From the NCBI GenBank assembly GCA_019422065.1, contig JAHZEA010000003.1, forward strand, positions 119,014 through 183,013: a DNA stretch of 64,000 bases, written 5' to 3'. Positions 34,753 through 46,444 of the stretch are shown here, in pieces. The translations under genes and the position numbers were made by a program. This DNA comes from Lachnospiraceae bacterium (GTDB lineage: Bacteria > Bacillota > Clostridia > Lachnospirales > Anaerotignaceae). The notes beneath the pieces were generated by a model. It was given only the letters and a program-made list of their open reading frames with translations. It was not told the DNA's origin and did not search any database. Positions within the stretch are counted from its first letter, which is position 1. Every line of letters starts with the position of its first letter.

Positions 34753-35706
34753 TTATGAGCACAAATTTCTTGGTGTGCCTTTCTGCCAAAAATCTATATT
34801 GTCAAATACCATTACAGCCCTTAAATATAATGCTTCTTTAGAAGCAAAAGCGGCATGAGGTGTAATAACAGTGTTTTTGGCGTTAATTAACGGGTGGTTT
34901 GAATCAAAAGGCGGCTCTGTTTCAAGAACATCTATACCGGCTCCGGCAATTCTTCCTTCGTTAAGAGCATCGGCAAGCGCCGCAGAGTCTACAACACCGC
35001 CCCTTGCAGTATTTATAATTACAGCGTTTTTCTTCATTTTATTTATTAAATCAGCGGATATAATCTTATCCGTGTTTTTATTATACGGCACGTGGAGCGA
35101 AATAATGTCGCAGTTTTTAGCAATTTCCTCAAGGCTTGTGTAAATAACGCCCTGATTTTTAAGCTCGTCTTTTTCTGTTCTGCTGTAAGCGTATACATTA
35201 CAGCCAAAAGCCTTGGCAACAGCACATACACGGCTTCCAATAGCACCTGTTCCTATTACGCCGAAATTTTTGCCAAAAAGCTCCGTACCAATAAGGCCGT
35301 CTTTTGTACCGCTGTTTCTTGCTCTGTCGTCGCATTTAGGTATATTTCTAAGTACAGAAATAGCAAGACCAAAAGCAAGCTCTGTAACTGCATTTACTGA
35401 ATAGCCTGCGGCATTTGAAACAACAATTCCCTTTTCTTTACAGAAATCTATATCCACATGGTCAACACCGGCAAAAGCCACCGAAAGAAACTTCATATTA
35501 GCGCATTTTTCAATATAATTTTTCTTAAACGGCATGTTAGCTATAATTACCACATCGGCGTCACCGGCAACAGATGCAACCTCATTTTCGTCACTTGGTC
35601 TTTTGCGGTTAAAAACAACTTCATGACCCTGTTTAACAATGTTTTCGGAAGCCATCTTTTCTTCCTCAGTGCTTATCCCCAAAGGCTCCAGTACAACTAC
35701 TTTCAT
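34753..35706 (-). CDS. D-isomer-specific 2-hydroxyacid dehydrogenase
   Basis: A 317-residue NAD-dependent dehydrogenase of the D-lactate/phosphoglycerate/hydroxypyruvate family. The nucleotide-binding motif is GVIGTGAIGSRV (about 150-161). The catalytic Arg, Glu and His appear as NTARGGVVDSAAL (Arg about 235), AGIDVLETEPP and TPHAAFAS (His about 283). No ACT or regulatory domain is present, so it is not a full serine-pathway SerA. D-lactate, hydroxypyruvate or glyoxylate are possible substrates. It may share a leader with the terminator region of the EamA gene. Confidence 0.92.
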   Translation of the reverse strand: MKVVVLEPLGISTEEEKMASENIVKQGHEVVFNRKRPSDENEVASVAGDADVVIIANMPFKKNYIEKCANMKFLSVAFAGVDHVDIDFCKEKGIVVSNAAGYSVNAVTELAFGLAISVLRNIPKCDDRARNSGTKDGLIGTELFGKNFGVIGTGAIGSRVCAVAKAFGCNVYAYSRTEKDELKNQGVIYTSLEEIAKNCDIISLHVPYNKNTDKIISADLINKMKKNAVIINTARGGVVDSAALADALNEGRIAGAGIDVLETEPPFDSNHPLINAKNTVITPHAAFASKEALYLRAVMVFDNIDFWQKGTPRNLCS

Positions 35707-35765
35707 ATTATGTCCCTCCCACTTGTAATTATAAAAATGCTGTAAAACATTAATAAAAAAGTTAT

Positions 35766-35799
35766 TAAAAAAGCGGACGGTAAATAGTTATCGTCCGCT
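35766..35799 (-). terminator. Terminator after EamA gene
   Basis: AGCGGACG pairs with CGTCCGCT around a 12-base loop, followed by TTTTTT on the minus strand. Confidence 0.88.
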
Positions 35800-35856
35800 G
35801 AAGTACCGTATATTTAATTATAAAATTCTATTTATTTACTGTCAATAAATACAGCA

Positions 35857-36825
35857 TTATTCATTTTCCGGTTTAGCTTTTGTAACCTGCCAAATGCCTA
35901 TTAAAATTATAACAGAACCCACAAATGACATAACAGTTATAGGCTCTCCTAAAAATACAACACCGGCAAACATAGACCAAACCGTTGTAAGTGTTCCAAA
36001 TGTGGCAAGGGTTGCAACAGAGAGCTTTCCTGCCGCATAGTTTACAAATACATTAGCCATAACTGAGCAGAAAATACTTAGTATAGCAACTGGTATAATA
36101 AACTGAAGGTTAAATATAGGCCTTATATATTCATGTATATTGCCATTTACCGACTTAAGCGCCGAAATTGTAAATACCACGCTTGATACAAGCAGAACAA
36201 TGTATGTTCTTTCAAAAGCGCTGAACTCCTCGGCTGACTTGCGGTTAACTATTTTATACGCCGCCGAAGTGAGGCATGTGCATAAAAGCAGGAATACCCC
36301 AATAGGACTTACAACACCAAGTGCGCTTCCTGATATTGTTATAATAATTACGCCTACAATAGGGAGAAGACAGAAGAGGGTCTGTCGTTTTGTAGGGTAT
36401 TCCTTTAAAAACAATACCGCCAGAAGTATTGAAACAACCGGCACAATAGCTATTATAACGCCTGAAAATGTGGCGTTGGTATATAAAATACCATAGCTTT
36501 CGAAATAAAAATATAAAGGCTCCATAACGCCCAGTATCAAAAGCGATTTAATGTTTTTCCCTTTTAAAGATACTTTATGCTTACCTGTAAGCATCATTAT
36601 ATTCATTAATAAAAAGGCTAATATAAACCTTATTGAAAGCAGTACGTCGGGAGAGGCAACACCCATGGCGATTTTAGTAAATATATAGCTAAATCCCCAT
36701 ATTGTCTGACCGGCACATACCGCTAAAATAGGCATCGCCTTTTGTGAAGGCACAGCCGAAATTTTAGGCATAGATATTGCGCCGCCTGAAAAATTGCTTA
36801 TAACATGTGAATTTAAAATGTTCAT
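35857..36825 (-). CDS. EamA/DMT family transporter
   Basis: A 322-residue permease with ten predicted helices in two EamA repeats, preceded by about 25 polar residues. The first repeat starts at AGQTIWGFSYIFTKIAMG, and the second repeat ends with TVWSMFAGVVFLGEPIT, typical of drug/metabolite exporters. The substrate is unknown; amino acid or purine export is common in the family. The ATG at 36825 lies 9 bases after GGGGG. It is divergent from a LysR regulator that probably controls it, with two large inverted repeats between them. Confidence 0.92.
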   Translation of the reverse strand: MNILNSHVISNFSGGAISMPKISAVPSQKAMPILAVCAGQTIWGFSYIFTKIAMGVASPDVLLSIRFILAFLLMNIMMLTGKHKVSLKGKNIKSLLILGVMEPLYFYFESYGILYTNATFSGVIIAIVPVVSILLAVLFLKEYPTKRQTLFCLLPIVGVIIITISGSALGVVSPIGVFLLLCTCLTSAAYKIVNRKSAEEFSAFERTYIVLLVSSVVFTISALKSVNGNIHEYIRPIFNLQFIIPVAILSIFCSVMANVFVNYAAGKLSVATLATFGTLTTVWSMFAGVVFLGEPITVMSFVGSVIILIGIWQVTKAKPENE

Positions 36826-36868
36826 GTCAATCATCCCCCTTTCAACGGCTACATTTTATCACTGCCGG

Positions 36869-36921
36869 AAATTATTGTAAAATACAATAATTTCATATAT
36901 AATATTGAATTAATTCAATAT
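36869..36921. promoter_or_regulatory. Two perfect inverted repeats between EamA and LysR genes
   Basis: AAATTATTGTA-AAA-TACAATAATTT (arms 36869-36879 and 36883-36893) and the 20-bp palindrome ATATTGAATTAATTCAATAT (36902-36921). The second contains the T-N11-A pattern of LysR-type regulators. They are likely binding sites for the adjacent regulator, controlling both divergent genes. Confidence 0.6.
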
Positions 36922-36959
36922 ATTTACATAAGACAAATACCAAAAAAGAGGATAGAAAA

Positions 36960-37859
36960 ATGACAAACGCAGAAATTGAGGCATTCTTAACCATATGCGA
37001 ATACGGCAGTATATCAAAAGCCGCAGAAAAGCTTTTTATAAGCCAGTCATCACTAAGCACCAAAATAAAAACACTTGAAAATAAAATGGGCTGTGCCCTT
37101 TTTGTCCGCGGTAAAGGCCTAAGGGGCATACATTTAACCGAAGAAGGACGAAGGTTTCTTGAGCTGGCCATAAAGTACCAAAAAATAATAGACGAAATGA
37201 TGGAAATAGGCAAAACAAGCAAAACCCCTAAGCTTCGGGTTTCTTCTATCAACAGTATGGGCACATACCTGCTTACACCGGCTTATGAAAATTTTCTTCA
37301 AAAAATGCCTGACGTTGTTCTTGAAATACAGGATATGGCTACAGACTCGGTTTATATCAGCATGGAAAACGGTTTTACTGATTTAGGCTTTACCGTAAGC
37401 CGCAGAGAAAACAGAAAAACAGTTACATATCCGGCTTTTTCAGAGCCTATGGTTTTTATATGTCCATATAATGCTGACTATCCAGATGTTATTGAATTAA
37501 ATATGCTTGACATTAAAAACGAAGTGTATATATATTGGTTCGATGAGTTTGATAAATGGCATAAAGACGCATTCGGCCCAAATGCCATACCTCAGCTTCA
37601 GCTTGAGATAATGAGTCAGCTGGAATTTTTTGTAACCAAAAACAAAAACTGGGCCATTGCACCAAAAAGTGTTGCCTGCGGCTTGGCTAAGGATAATAAA
37701 GTTAAAATATGCTCTCTTGCTTTTGATGTGCCAAACAGAGTTACATACTGCGTTTATGTGCCGGATAAGTCAAAAGCCGCCATAATAAAATGCTTCCTTG
37801 GCTGTTTTAAAGACACTCTGCTTTCGTTTAAAAACATGGATATTGATATTTATATATAA
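36960..37859 (+). CDS. LysR family transcriptional regulator
   Basis: A 299-residue LysR-type regulator with an N-terminal winged helix-turn-helix (IEAFLTICEYGSISKAAEKL followed by ISQSSLSTKIKTLENKMG, about residues 5-50) and a C-terminal periplasmic-binding-like effector domain (from about 90). The ligand is unknown. GAGGATAG precedes the ATG. It is divergent from the EamA exporter, the usual arrangement in which the regulator senses the exported compound and activates the exporter. Confidence 0.94.
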   Translation: MTNAEIEAFLTICEYGSISKAAEKLFISQSSLSTKIKTLENKMGCALFVRGKGLRGIHLTEEGRRFLELAIKYQKIIDEMMEIGKTSKTPKLRVSSINSMGTYLLTPAYENFLQKMPDVVLEIQDMATDSVYISMENGFTDLGFTVSRRENRKTVTYPAFSEPMVFICPYNADYPDVIELNMLDIKNEVYIYWFDEFDKWHKDAFGPNAIPQLQLEIMSQLEFFVTKNKNWAIAPKSVACGLAKDNKVKICSLAFDVPNRVTYCVYVPDKSKAAIIKCFLGCFKDTLLSFKNMDIDIYI

Positions 37860-37932
37860 AAATATACAAAATTAAATTTATATGTTTTCTAACATTTTTC
37901 GTTAAGTTTCTATTTATTTTTTTCAAATTTTT

Positions 37933-37945
37933 TGTATAATATACA
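37933..37945 (+). promoter_or_regulatory. carB -10 box within a TGTATA-A-TATACA palindrome
   Basis: The likely carB -10 (TATAAT, 37935-37940) is embedded in the odd-length palindrome TGTATA-A-TATACA. Related sequences overlap the -10 boxes of argC and argG. A matching -35 is weak (ATTTAT). It may be an arginine-repressor site. Confidence 0.4.
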
Positions 37946-37982
37946 CAGGTAGTTTTACAAAGTTTTTAAGGGAGAATTGCTT

Positions 37983-41207
<3,225 letters not shown>

Positions 41208-41235
41208 TTCTAATAATATTAAATACTGACTAATT

Positions 41236-41262
41236 AACCCCACCGGCTATGCCGGTGGGGTT
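41236..41262 (+). terminator. Terminator after carB
   Basis: AACCCCACCGGC pairs perfectly with GCCGGTGGGGTT around TAT. The following T-tract (ATATTACTT) is poor, but the stem is very stable. Confidence 0.75.
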
Positions 41263-41282
41263 ATATTACTTAAATACATAAC

Positions 41283-41316
41283 AAAAAAGCCATAAATAAT
41301 ATAATTTATGGCTTTT
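41283..41316 (-). terminator. Terminator of small membrane protein gene
   Basis: AAAAGCCATAAAT pairs with ATTTATGGCTTTT, followed on the minus strand by TTTTTTG. Confidence 0.88.
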
Positions 41317-41333
41317 CGATTAAAAATTATTTA

Positions 41334-41522
41334 CTATTTACTTTTAAAATACTTCCTAATCCAAACACCGGCGCAAATGAACCATAAAACAGTTATAACA
41401 ATATAAAACCATGTATTTACACCGCTTCTTATGTGCAGTATACATACTATAAGCCATAATATTGCCGCAATTGAGTTAAAAGCAGCGGCAATTTCAATTA
41501 GTTTTTTATCCTTGCTGCTCAT
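41334..41522 (-). CDS. Small two-helix membrane protein (62 aa)
   Basis: Not recognised. Charged N terminus (MSSKDKKLIE), two hydrophobic helices (about 11-30 and 37-54) and a basic end (RKYFKSK), so both termini are probably cytoplasmic. AAGGATG precedes the ATG and a clear terminator follows, supporting a real gene. It lies 30 bases after the FAH-family gene and may share its transcript. Confidence 0.65.
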   Translation of the reverse strand: MSSKDKKLIEIAAAFNSIAAILWLIVCILHIRSGVNTWFYIVITVLWFICAGVWIRKYFKSK

Positions 41523-41552
41523 AGCACCACATCCTTAGATTTAATTGGTATT

Positions 41553-42440
41553 TTAAATTACAGTATTTGTAATGCTTCCTATGTTCTCAATCTCGCATGT
41601 TACAACATCGCCTGCTTTAAGGAATTTAGGCGGTACAAATCCCATTCCAACACCTGCCGGTGTGCCTGTAGCTATAATTGTTCCGGCTTTAAGTGTCATT
41701 CCCTGCGAAAGCTCATTTATAACATAAGCAATGTCGTGTATAAACATGTCTGTTCTGCCATTCTGTCTTGGCTCACCGTTTACAAATGACTTAATTGTAA
41801 GTACCGGCGGAGCAGGTATCTCGTCAGCTGTTACTATCCATGGGCCCATAGGTGCAAATCCGTCAAGACCTTTTCCAAATGTCCACTGTTTGTGCCTTGT
41901 CTGAAGCTCTCGTGCTGTAACATCGTTAATTATAGTATAGCCAAAAACATAATTATATGCGTCTTCCTTTGACACATTTTTGGCGTCTTTGCCTATAATT
42001 ACAGCCAACTCTGCTTCATAATCAAGAGTAGAAATAATATCGCTGTGGCTTGGTATTCCGTCACCGTCAGCAACTGCTCTGTTCACTCTTTTAGAGAAAT
42101 ACACCGGAAACTCTCTTGTGCCGTCAAAAGCCTCTTTTTTGTATCTCATTGATTCCTCAGCATGTGCCCAGTAATTAATTCCAAGGCATATTATATCCTG
42201 TTTAGGCTCCGGAATAGGCGCCTCAATTTTCACTTTTTTAATTGAAGTAATACCGTTTCCTATGCCGCTTTTTATAAGAGATGTAAGAGCCTCTTTTTCT
42301 ATATCGGTAATATTGGTTATAAGGTCGTTCATATCCTTATAAGGAAAGCCGTTTTGCTCTAGTGGCAGTATTTTAGTTCCGCATGGCGTAACAGCGCCAA
42401 GCATTTCTTTTTTGTCAACTGAGTATGTAACAAGCCTCAT
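41553..42440 (-). CDS. Fumarylacetoacetate hydrolase family protein
   Basis: A 295-residue FAH-fold enzyme. The metal site acids are in DYEAELAVIIGKDAKN (the E-x-E...D pattern), and GYTIINDVTAREL and TGTPAGVGMGFVPP are family signatures. Members hydrolyse or decarboxylate 2-oxo acids with an acyl group, such as acylpyruvates or 2-hydroxyhepta-2,4-diene-1,7-dioate. The substrate here is unknown. The ATG at 42440 follows GGAGGTG; a longer in-frame start lacks a ribosome site. Confidence 0.92.
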   Translation of the reverse strand: MRLVTYSVDKKEMLGAVTPCGTKILPLEQNGFPYKDMNDLITNITDIEKEALTSLIKSGIGNGITSIKKVKIEAPIPEPKQDIICLGINYWAHAEESMRYKKEAFDGTREFPVYFSKRVNRAVADGDGIPSHSDIISTLDYEAELAVIIGKDAKNVSKEDAYNYVFGYTIINDVTARELQTRHKQWTFGKGLDGFAPMGPWIVTADEIPAPPVLTIKSFVNGEPRQNGRTDMFIHDIAYVINELSQGMTLKAGTIIATGTPAGVGMGFVPPKFLKAGDVVTCEIENIGSITNTVI

Positions 42441-42529
42441 TTTTAAAGCACCTCCATAAATTAAGCGGTTTATCCGCATTTTTGTTTAAAAGTATAATAC
42501 CATGTAATTACATAAAAATCAAAATGTGT

Positions 42530-43000
42530 TTATTTCTCCGGTGGAAGCTCCATATAATCGTTTATTTTAATAAATCCATATTTTTCATAAAGCGGCCGGC
42601 CCATGAGTGTTGAATCAAGTATTATGCTTTCAACACCTCTATCTTTGGCGTCTTTAACAAGTAAATCAAGAACTTTATATGCTATGCCTTTTCTTCTGTA
42701 ATCCGGGTGGGTATATAAATTCATAATAAAGGCCGTATCCCCTGAAGGATTGTGGTAAGACGGCATAACTTTATAATAATCTATTCCTCCGGCACCAATA
42801 AACTTGTCATTATCAAACACAAGGTAAGCAGTATGTGTATTCTCTTTAAGCGCCGTTTTATAATAGTCTTTAACCTTTTTTTCAAATTCTCCCATATCAG
42901 TGTCAGCATCAATATGATTTATTACTCTTAAAATATCTATCCTTGTTTTAATAAGTATATCCAAATCATTAAGTCCGGCTTTTTTATATATAAAATCCAT
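42530..43000 (-). CDS. GNAT family N-acetyltransferase
   Basis: A 156-residue GNAT protein. The acetyl-CoA loop is the YRRKGIAYKVLDLLV stretch (about 102-116), preceded by the beta-4 strand AFIMNLYTHPDYRRKG; the C-terminal GFIKINDYMEL is also typical. The substrate is unknown. AGAGGTGG precedes the ATG. It lies next to argD but with its own ribosome site and no sequence sign of being the glutamate acetyltransferase ArgA. Confidence 0.9.
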   Translation of the reverse strand: MDFIYKKAGLNDLDILIKTRIDILRVINHIDADTDMGEFEKKVKDYYKTALKENTHTAYLVFDNDKFIGAGGIDYYKVMPSYHNPSGDTAFIMNLYTHPDYRRKGIAYKVLDLLVKDAKDRGVESIILDSTLMGRPLYEKYGFIKINDYMELPPEK

Positions 43001-43026
43001 AATGCCACCTCTTTAAATATAATAAT

Positions 43027-43073
43027 TAAAAATACAGCACGAAAATTTGAAAATTCAAACTGTTTCGTGCTGT
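43027..43073 (-). terminator. Terminator after argD
   Basis: ACAGCACGAAA pairs with TTTCGTGCTGT around an AT-rich loop, followed on the minus strand by ATTTTTAATT. It ends the argCJJBD operon. Confidence 0.85.
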
Positions 43074-43093
43074 TTTCTAATTAAACTAATTTA

Positions 43094-44293
43094 TTATTTA
43101 GCTTCAGCTCTTGAAAGTGATTTATCAAGTATATCCATAGCCTCGTTAATTTCGTTTTCAGTTACTATAAGTGCAGGCACAAAACGAATTACATTTGTTC
43201 CAGCACCTACAAGCAAAAGACCGTTATTTATACAGTCTGCTATAACATCACCGGCAGGTATTGTAAGCTCAATACCCTGAATAAGGCCCATTCCCCTTAC
43301 ATCGGCTATTATGCTGTGTTTTGCTTTAAGCTCGTTAAGCTTTTTAGTAAGAAGCTCACCCTGCTTTTTAACATTGTCAAGTATTCCGCCGTTTAAAAGC
43401 TCATCCATTACAACTGTACCGGCCGCTGTAGCAAAAGGATTTCCGCCGAATGTAGAAGCATGGTCACCCGGTTTAAAAGCCTCGGCAAGTTTGTCTTTTG
43501 CCATAAATGCGCCTATAGGTATACCACCGGCAAGGCCTTTTGCAAAGCATGCTCCGTCTGGCTCAACACCGTAAGCCTGATAAGCAAATAAATAACCTGT
43601 TCTGCCTACACCACACTGAACTTCATCAAACAATAATAAAATATCGTTCTCATCGCAAAGAGCACGTACTTTTTCAAGGTACTCTTTTTTAGCCGGCCTA
43701 ATACCGCCTTCACCCTGTATAGGCTCCATAAGTATTGCACATGTGTTTTCGTCAACAGCATTTTTAAGAGCTTCAAAATCGTTAAAAGGCACGTGCTTAA
43801 TACCCGGAAGCATAGGGTCAAGACCTTTATGGTATTTATCCTGACCTGTAGCTGTTACAGCACCGTATGTTCTGCCGTGGAATGATTTTTCCATTGTTAT
43901 AACATCACGGCCTTTTTTGCCCTTCATTACAGCGTATTTTCTTGCTATTTTAAGAGCTGACTCTATAGTTTCAGCACCACTGTTGCAGAAGAACACTTTA
44001 TCAAAACAGCTGTTGGCACAAAGCTCCTCAGCAAGTGTTATCTGCGGCTCTGTGTAGTAAAGGTTTGAAACATGCATAAGCTTCATGCTCTGCTCAGCTA
44101 TTTTTTTGCCAAGCTTTTCGTTGCTGTAGCCCAAAGAGTTTACGGCTATTCCGGCTACAAAATCAAGATATTTCTTGCCGTCCATATCCCAAACATACAT
44201 ACCTTTGCCGTGGTCAAAGGCAATAGGGAAACGGCTGTATGTATTCATTATAACTTTGCTGCCCCTCTCGGCAAGCTTTTGTGTATTATTCAT
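43094..44293 (-). CDS. argD: Acetylornithine aminotransferase
   Basis: A PLP class III aminotransferase that converts N-acetylglutamate semialdehyde to N-acetylornithine. The PLP Lys lies in CFAKGLAGGIPIGAF (about 250). FFCNSGAETIESALKIARKY and LMEPIQGEGGIRPAKKEYL are family stretches, the latter shared with ornithine and GABA transaminases. Operon position after argB makes ArgD near certain. Length 399 is normal. GAAAGGTG precedes the ATG. Confidence 0.96.
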   Translation of the reverse strand: MNNTQKLAERGSKVIMNTYSRFPIAFDHGKGMYVWDMDGKKYLDFVAGIAVNSLGYSNEKLGKKIAEQSMKLMHVSNLYYTEPQITLAEELCANSCFDKVFFCNSGAETIESALKIARKYAVMKGKKGRDVITMEKSFHGRTYGAVTATGQDKYHKGLDPMLPGIKHVPFNDFEALKNAVDENTCAILMEPIQGEGGIRPAKKEYLEKVRALCDENDILLLFDEVQCGVGRTGYLFAYQAYGVEPDGACFAKGLAGGIPIGAFMAKDKLAEAFKPGDHASTFGGNPFATAAGTVVMDELLNGGILDNVKKQGELLTKKLNELKAKHSIIADVRGMGLIQGIELTIPAGDVIADCINNGLLLVGAGTNVIRFVPALIVTENEINEAMDILDKSLSRAEAK

Positions 44294-44313
44294 TTTAAAT
44301 CACCTTTCAAAAT

Positions 44314-45186
44314 TTATTTCTTTTCAATCATTGTACCAATACCGGCATTAGTAAAGAGCTCAAGTATTAAACAGTGCTCAACCCTTCCGTCAAGTATATG
44401 CACATTATTAACTCCGGCATCTACGGCAGCCATACAGCACTCAACTTTAGGTATCATACCGCCTGATATTGTGCCGTCTTCAATAAAGCCTTTTACCTCG
44501 CTGGCCTTCATAAAGCTCATAAGTGAATCCGGGTCGTTTACATCTTTTAAAACTCCGGCAACATCTGTTAAAAATACAAGCTTTTCAGCCTCAAGGCTTC
44601 CGGCTATGGCAACAGCCATATAATCTGCATTAATGTTGTAGCTCTGGCCTGTTGCGTCTTTACCTATAGGCGCTATAACAGGTATAATGTCGTTATCTAT
44701 AAGTGTTTTAACAAGTGTAGGGTCAACACTTTCTACAGTACCTACAAAACCGTAGTCAACGCCGTCTTTTTCTATTTTTTTAGCTCTTACAGTGTCACCA
44801 TCTTTGCCGCTTATACCAACAGCCTTAACACCGTGAAGCTCTATTTCGGTAACAATCTGTTTATTTATTTTTCCGGCTAATACCATTTCGGCAACTTCCA
44901 TAGTATCGGCATTTGTAACCCTTAAACCGTTTACAAACTTGCTTTCTATATTAAGTCTTTTAAGGAATGAGCTTATGTCCGGTCCGCCGCCATGAACAAT
45001 AACAGGCTTCATACCAACAAGCTTCATAAGTACAATATCTTTAATAATAGTTTCTTTAATTTCTGGATTTACAAGGGCACTTCCGCCATATTTAACAACA
45101 ACTGTTTTGTTGCTGAATTTTTTAATAAAAGGCAATGCCTCTGTAAGTATTTGAGCTTTCTTTATATTCATATCTATATTTACCAT
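44314..45186 (-). CDS. argB: Acetylglutamate kinase
   Basis: Phosphorylates N-acetylglutamate, the second step of arginine synthesis, and is often feedback-inhibited by arginine. A 290-residue amino-acid-kinase fold with VVKYGGSALVN (about 29-39), PVIVHGGGPDISSFLKRL and GMIPKVECCMAAVDAGV. The N-terminal helix before VVKYGG (MVNIDMNIKKAQILTEALPF) is present, as in the arginine-sensitive hexameric enzymes. GGAGATAA precedes the ATG. It lies 15 bases downstream of argJ. Confidence 0.97.
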   Translation of the reverse strand: MVNIDMNIKKAQILTEALPFIKKFSNKTVVVKYGGSALVNPEIKETIIKDIVLMKLVGMKPVIVHGGGPDISSFLKRLNIESKFVNGLRVTNADTMEVAEMVLAGKINKQIVTEIELHGVKAVGISGKDGDTVRAKKIEKDGVDYGFVGTVESVDPTLVKTLIDNDIIPVIAPIGKDATGQSYNINADYMAVAIAGSLEAEKLVFLTDVAGVLKDVNDPDSLMSFMKASEVKGFIEDGTISGGMIPKVECCMAAVDAGVNNVHILDGRVEHCLILELFTNAGIGTMIEKK

Positions 45187-45201
45187 TTTGCATTATCTCC
45201 T

Positions 45202-46431
45202 TTAGGAACGGTAATCGCCGTTTATCCTTACATATTCATAACTTAAGTCACAGCCCCAGGCTGTGGCTTTTTCATTCCCTTCGGAAATCTTAATATTTAC
45301 CTGAATTTCTTTTTCGCTGAGTATTATTTTTGCCTTGTCTTCATCAAATACAATAGGTGTTCCCTTATCCATTAAAAGAATACTGCCTGCATTGCTTGCA
45401 AATACAATATCAACCTTGTTAGGGTCAAACTTAACTCCGCTGTAGCCCATAGCACAAAGCACACGGCCCCAGTTTGCATCCTCACCAAATACGGCTGCTT
45501 TAAAAAGACTGCTCTTTACAACAGATTTAGCCATTGTTTTAGCATCTTCATAAGTTGCCGCACCTTCAACATTTACTTCCATAAACTTTGTTGCGCCTTC
45601 GCCGTCACGAACAAGGTTTTTGGCAAGTCTTTCGTTTACATAGTGAAGCGCTTCTTTAAATGTTTCAAAGTCTGCTCCTTCTTCTGTAACCTTGTCATTT
45701 CCCGCAAGACCGTTTGCCAAAACAACAACTGTATCGTTTGTGCTTGTGTCGCCGTCTACAGAAACCATGTTGTAAGTAGATTTAATGTCTTCTTTTAAGG
45801 CTTTGTTCAAAAGCTCTGCTGAAATATCGGCGTCAGTTGTTATAAAGCTAAGCATAGTTGCCATATTAGGACAAATCATGCCGCTTCCCTTTGCCATACC
45901 GCCCATACGCACTGTTTTGCCGCCAAGCTCAAACTCAACTGCAACTTCTTTTGAATATGTATCGGTTGTCATTATGGCTTCAGCTGCCATAAGAGCATTG
46001 TTTCTGTCGTAACCAAGCATAGGGAATGTATTTTTAATGCCTTCCTTAACAGTTTCTATAGGAAAAACAGCACCTATAACACCTGTTGAAGCAGTAAGGA
46101 CTGTATTTTCGTCTACACCCAAAAGAGAAGCAAAGCACTGAGCCATTTCTTTGTTGCTCTTAACACCTTCTTCACCTGTGCAGGCATTGGCATTGCCGCT
46201 GTTTACGGCTATACCGTTTATTTTAACTCCGCTTTCCATTATTTCCATATTTCTTAAAACAGATGTAGCCTTAACCACATTAGTAGTAAAAGCGCCTGCT
46301 GCTGTTGCAGGAACATCACTGGCTATAAGTGCCAAGTCCTTTTTTTCTGTAATTTTACCTTTTATACCAACAGCATTTCCGGCGGCTCTAAAGCCCTTTG
46401 CCGCTGTAACGGAACCTTCTATAACTTTCAT
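45202..46431 (-). CDS. argJ: Glutamate N-acetyltransferase / ornithine acetyltransferase (copy 1)
   Basis: ArgJ moves the acetyl group from N-acetylornithine to glutamate (and in bifunctional forms uses acetyl-CoA). It is made as a precursor that cleaves itself before Thr192 in NMATMLSF. The oxyanion residues T116-G117 lie in LTASTGVIG and the DGDTSTND stretch is intact. The residue before PNMAT, usually His in GMIHPNMAT, is Cys187 here. Length 409 is usual. It lies 13 bases after a second, different argJ copy and before argB. AAGGGGG precedes the ATG. Confidence 0.95.
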   Translation of the reverse strand: MKVIEGSVTAAKGFRAAGNAVGIKGKITEKKDLALIASDVPATAAGAFTTNVVKATSVLRNMEIMESGVKINGIAVNSGNANACTGEEGVKSNKEMAQCFASLLGVDENTVLTASTGVIGAVFPIETVKEGIKNTFPMLGYDRNNALMAAEAIMTTDTYSKEVAVEFELGGKTVRMGGMAKGSGMICPNMATMLSFITTDADISAELLNKALKEDIKSTYNMVSVDGDTSTNDTVVVLANGLAGNDKVTEEGADFETFKEALHYVNERLAKNLVRDGEGATKFMEVNVEGAATYEDAKTMAKSVVKSSLFKAAVFGEDANWGRVLCAMGYSGVKFDPNKVDIVFASNAGSILLMDKGTPIVFDEDKAKIILSEKEIQVNIKISEGNEKATAWGCDLSYEYVRINGDYRS

Positions 46432-46444
46432 TTAAAATGCCCCC

